From Psettodes erumei (Eukaryota > Chordata > Actinopteri > Pleuronectiformes > Psettodidae): 64,000 bases of DNA. The notes below the pieces were generated by a model that had not been told where the DNA came from, made no database searches, and worked only from the letters and a program-made list of their open reading frames with translations. Below, piece after piece: positions 60,013 through 64,000 of the stretch (position 1 is the stretch's first letter; the number at the start of each line of letters is the position of its first letter). The stretch covers positions 682,001 to 746,000 of the forward strand of contig JAFBJZ010000673.1 in assembly GCA_016785225.1 (NCBI GenBank), in the 5' to 3' direction. The position numbers and the translations under genes are program-made.

Positions 60013-63000
60013 ACCTTTTTAACTTTTTTGGTCAATTTTAGGTTGTAGGTTTACCCTCTCTTTGTCTTACTATTGATTACAGGGCTGGTGTGTTCACACA
60101 AATACACACACTGTGTTAGTGCCAGAGAAAAATACTTCATTGGATAAATAAATAAGCTTATGCCTGTGGAGCTTGCCAGTTGTACTATGTCCTGCGTTGC
60201 TGTGACTGAATTATGGCAAACCTTTTGAACAAATTGGTTGTGAGTCTAATGGGCCCAAATGCTCTATATCTTGCCAAGCAGCCACTGTCGTGCTCTCACC
60301 GTTACACAGCATTGCAGCCCCTCACAGGGGCGTGTCTATAATGGTTTCAGTATGGGGGCAGGAGGGGGCACAGACGTATTAGCAGCATTACACAGCAGGG
60401 AAGATATATTTGCAAAGGGAGGCCGGAGTTTGATTTTTGGAACCTTCTTAATCAGTACAATATCCCATTAGTGGTGTAGTGAACATAAAAATGAATACAA
60501 TGCAAAGTAAGCTTATGTGTCTTGGTAGCTTCATGCTAGTGTTTACCCATTCAAGTTTTTTTTAAAGAAGAACACAAATATTAAAAGAGCAAAATAAAGC
60601 AACTCACCCTGAATGCTGATGTCCCCTCTATGCAATAATCTGCCAAACATCTTAATTTTGTAGGTCTGATAATGTAATCCACACATTAAAAAAGAATAAC
60701 AGACCAAGTTTTTATTCCAGGAACATCATTTCAGTACCAAGGAGAGTGCAAGCTCCTATAGGTCATTAAACACATTCATATAAGCCTGGTATGGCCAGTA
60801 CATGCTGTGTGCTCATCTTATTAATACCTTATTACTCATCTAGTCCATGTGCTTTGACAATGAATGATTCAAAGACAGCACTGGTAATTATTCCATTAAA
60901 GGATGGCTTTGCTATTTTTCAAGTCTGTATAAAAACAATAGTCAGGTGCCTACCTTCCTTGCGTGCTTCCCTTGTATAGAAAGTGATGGAAGATGTAATC
61001 CACAGTCCTTGTTCTGTTTTTTAAATTTAGTTTTAGTTTTCTCTTTTCATATTTCATCAGGACATTTAGTCTAAATAATGGACTACTTGAAAGCAAAACC
61101 TTAGAATTTTTAAAAATCCTTTAGCATGTCAGAAAAGTTACACACAAAACCTGATATCCCAGAGTTGGTTCTGTTGTTGGCTTTAAGTCGTAACTGAAAA
61201 AAATGTTATTTATTTTCAATGGGGTTTTATCCTCTTTCTCTGTTGCCTTGCCTTGATTGCTCTTTTGTAACACATGATAAGATAAGATAGTACACTAACA
61301 GGCCAATTGACATTGCTGGAAATTTCAGTGCAGGTTAGCTTAGAACATTCTTGGACAGAGTTGGTACACCTGAGAGGCAATACTGCTGTTTGAAGGTTCT
61401 CCAGTGACATGGCAACCCCCCATCAACCTCTGGGTGAACCATCCCTCCATCTGCCCCCAGTGTCCAATTTCCTGGAAGTACCACTTTTGATAAGGTTCCT
61501 AGAAGCATCCCATTGGTTGCTTTGTTAACACCATTAGCCCTGAATGATTGGAAGGGCCACATAAACGCATTCGTGCGTGTGCGTGCACACATACACACAC
61601 ACTTAGGTCACCATTGATGGTGTCCTGTGTGTGCTGACTTACTCTTTACAACCACTGGTGATCATCTTATAAATCAATACTGCGGGCCAGCTGGCCAGTG
61701 TTTTCGTGTATTAGCCTCTGAAGAAGGACAGTAATATGGTCAGTTTAGACTAGACAAACAGATTAATACATTAAAGAGGTCACAATGGCCTCCCTTGCCT
61801 TCTTGTAAGTCACGACAGGCTTCTACGAAAGTGAAAGGTCCAAATAGTATTTTGGTGCCAGTGAGTCTGCAGGGCCTAAATGACGTCAAGGGTTGGAATT
61901 TGTGGCCGGAGTTGTTGCTGATCCTCAGTGGCCTTGCTGTTCACTGATCTTGACTTCTTTTCAAAGCAGGGGGTGATTACATTTCAGCTCAATTTGTTCA
62001 GTATCGATAAGGTCAATGGAGATGAATTGTGGCATATTTGTGAAACGGTAGACCCATGTGTTGTTATAACCATGGGGGCATCACTGGTTCCTGAAAGCAA
62101 ATCTGTCATGGCTGCGCAGAAACTGTCTTACACTATTACAGTCCATGCTCCGATAGGATCGTCTTTGTCAAAACACTTGCTTTTCTAACATGAAGCATGT
62201 TGCGAGATTAGGTCTGGTTCTCAACCTGTCTGGCCAACACAGAATGGATATGGATCTATAGTGTTCTGGGAAATGCATGATCTTTGGTTAATCAATAAAG
62301 TATAGGGTATCCTCCTCTTTTCAGTTATGGCTTAACACAGAAGTATTTTCTCCAGGACCTTTCAATGTGTCTGTTCATCTCACTAAAGGATTTTCCTTCC
62401 TGACCCTGGCCTTTTTTTTCTCGCATCAGCAGGCCACATTGCTGTCGTCACCACCGCACACTTGACATATTATCACCTTTCATGTATTAGCTAACTATCA
62501 CTTTTTCCTTGGTTTTCTCGAAAGCCTCATCTCTGTTGTACCTCCTGCACCCCCCCCCCCAACCCGCTCACCCCCCACATCATTCTGAAAACCACAGTTA
62601 GATTCCCTGTTTACCCAGTGGAGACTGGCTTGCATTACTCTTCAAACATAAACACGGTGGTAATCGCTTTGTCTATTTTTCACATGTGCAGCCATGCAAT
62701 CAAGCGTGCAGACCCATATGGGGTTTTTCTAGGAATTTGGTGGTGGTAAACGCATGGCGGTCCTGTGGTCTTTCTCTCTTTTGCCCCTAGCAGCGGAGGT
62801 CATTTCTCATTTCTCATATTTGTCTAGTCTGTGTGCATGCGTAGGCCTTGAGTCCGGGTTTTTCTTGTTGCCTTTGTCTGTGGCCTGCTTCCCATTGACA
62901 TGAGGTGGCAAGACCCCTGCTGCTGTTGTTTTCTGGCAGCAGTTAGCCACATGGGTTCAGGCAAGGGGGGAAAATTGTAATAACCTTTTTCCCATTTTTG

Positions 63001-64000
63001 GTTTTCCAGAAGGGGTTATTATATAGCCATGGATTACAGCGCTTGTCCACCCCCCTATAATAACTGCTCATTCAGCAGGCTCATTTAGAGGGGCTTGTAT
63101 TGGAGGATAAATAATGGGAAAGCCTTGACTGCTGATTGATCCTGATCCTGTCCCACAAGGTGGGGAATGCTTTGAGAGCTGGAAGTCTCCTTTTTCACAC
63201 CTTTGTTTTTTGTTAAACTTTTTGTCCCATTTCCTTTGCTTGCTCCAGCCTCATCCTCCTTTTTCTCACTCTTTCCTTCTCTGCCGCTTGTTTAGGTCAC
63301 TTTCGCTCTCGAGATACTTTACTGTGAGTGAAAGCAAGTGGTACTGGAAGAAGTCAGTTCCCATGAAAGTCTGTTGAGCCTCCTTTACAGCTAACAATGC
63401 AGTGTTGTGGAAATGCTAACATCAGCTTCTGAGTGCATACCCTGACTCTTTTTTTGGCCAAACCGTCTGCCTTTCTGGTCAGGACTATGCCCAAAGTCAT
63501 CTCAAATGTCACTTCCACTAATCAACACACTGCAGAAATCGTCCTTGGCATTTCTCCAATAAAATGAAACAACCAACTGTGGAAATCAATGATTAATTGG
63601 AGTGTGTGTGTATTTGCATGTGCCCATGTGTAGACGCTGCATGTGCACGGCTGTCTTAAAAATGTGTGTGGTCTCATCAATTCCTTTGCTTTTGGATAAG
63701 TGAATGTCATGGTGTATTGGAACAAAGGAGTGGCTCCTCTCTGCTTTTTGCTAGACGGCTGGTACCCAGTGATAATGTTTCCACATGGTTCCAGTGTCCT
63801 ATTTTTGTGACCATGATCAAGCACATCTCCAAAGTTGTCTGCATGAAGCAGCACTGCCAGCCAGTTAGAGCACATAAATAACTGAGTGCTCCATTGATCC
63901 ATAGTGTGAGAGGGGGAGCCAGAGGGCTGGCGAACTCCCTTGAACTCACTCTATATCATGCCTGTGGCTTTAGGGAAAGCCCTGACATTATACTTTATTA

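Larger units (their letters stand above)
57294..64000 (+). other. astn2: astn2 intron downstream of exon J (incomplete)
   Basis: At least 6.7 kb of intron continuing past the window. It contains a GT/AT microsatellite, a TC-poly(T) tract, a C-rich stretch (62550-62577) and low-repeat islands at about 58560-58920, 61330-61600, 61730-62190 and 62940-63180. No next astn2 exon was found. Confidence 0.8.

Noticed and set aside
63522..63902. 126-codon open frame on the - strand
   Set aside because: No recognisable domain, no splice or promoter context; probably chance.
1..64000. CRISPR array, phage, bacterial operon or novel defence system
   Set aside because: No spaced direct repeats, no prokaryotic gene structure; all real genes are spliced or nested vertebrate genes.

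Overview
This window comes from a vertebrate nuclear genome, almost certainly a teleost fish. The evidence is large GT-AG introns with short, well-spaced coding exons, abundant (CA/TG)n, (GA)n and (TA)n microsatellites, fish-type LINE fragments, and an interspersed repeat (13951-14181) that I recognise as common in percomorph fish. There are no bacterial, plasmid or phage features.

The + strand carries an internal part of one gene, astrotactin-2 (astn2). Ten coding exons can be placed at 1894-1978, 2987-3061, 3972-4109, 15042-15192, 25406-25572, 27679-27867, 44455-44579, 45866-45970, 46257-46436 and 56971-57293. They total 1,538 bp and read in frame across all nine junctions with GT-AG sites. 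They encode part of the lumenal/extracellular region: an EGF-like segment, a conserved linker, further EGF-like modules, and most of the MACPF (perforin-like) domain. The 5' exons (signal peptide, membrane segments) lie before base 1. The 3' exons (rest of MACPF, FnIII, annexin-like region) lie beyond base 64000.

The - strand carries one complete gene, trim32, inside the 10.5-kb astn2 intron 46437-56970. Its 685-codon ORF (50250-52307) is in a single exon and encodes a RING / B-box / coiled-coil / NHL-repeat E3 ubiquitin ligase. A splice acceptor just before the ATG, a donor about 0.8 kb upstream and a CpG-dense segment with CRE-like and CCAAT motifs (about 53155-53380) suggest a short non-coding first exon and promoter. 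TRIM32 nested antisense in ASTN2 is known in mammals; the same arrangement here identifies the host gene as astn2 rather than astn1.

The rest is intron. It holds microsatellites, two decayed LINE fragments (10889-11204 on -, an APE endonuclease piece with a frameshift; about 38640-39110 on +, an L2-like reverse-transcriptase C-terminus), the percomorph repeat, a 45-nt near-perfect hairpin (18651-18695), and several low-repeat, balanced-composition islands that could be conserved enhancers. I found no convincing tRNA, rRNA, CRISPR or viral feature, and no previously undescribed multi-gene system. The most interesting items are the nested antisense gene pair, the hairpin and the candidate non-coding regulatory islands.
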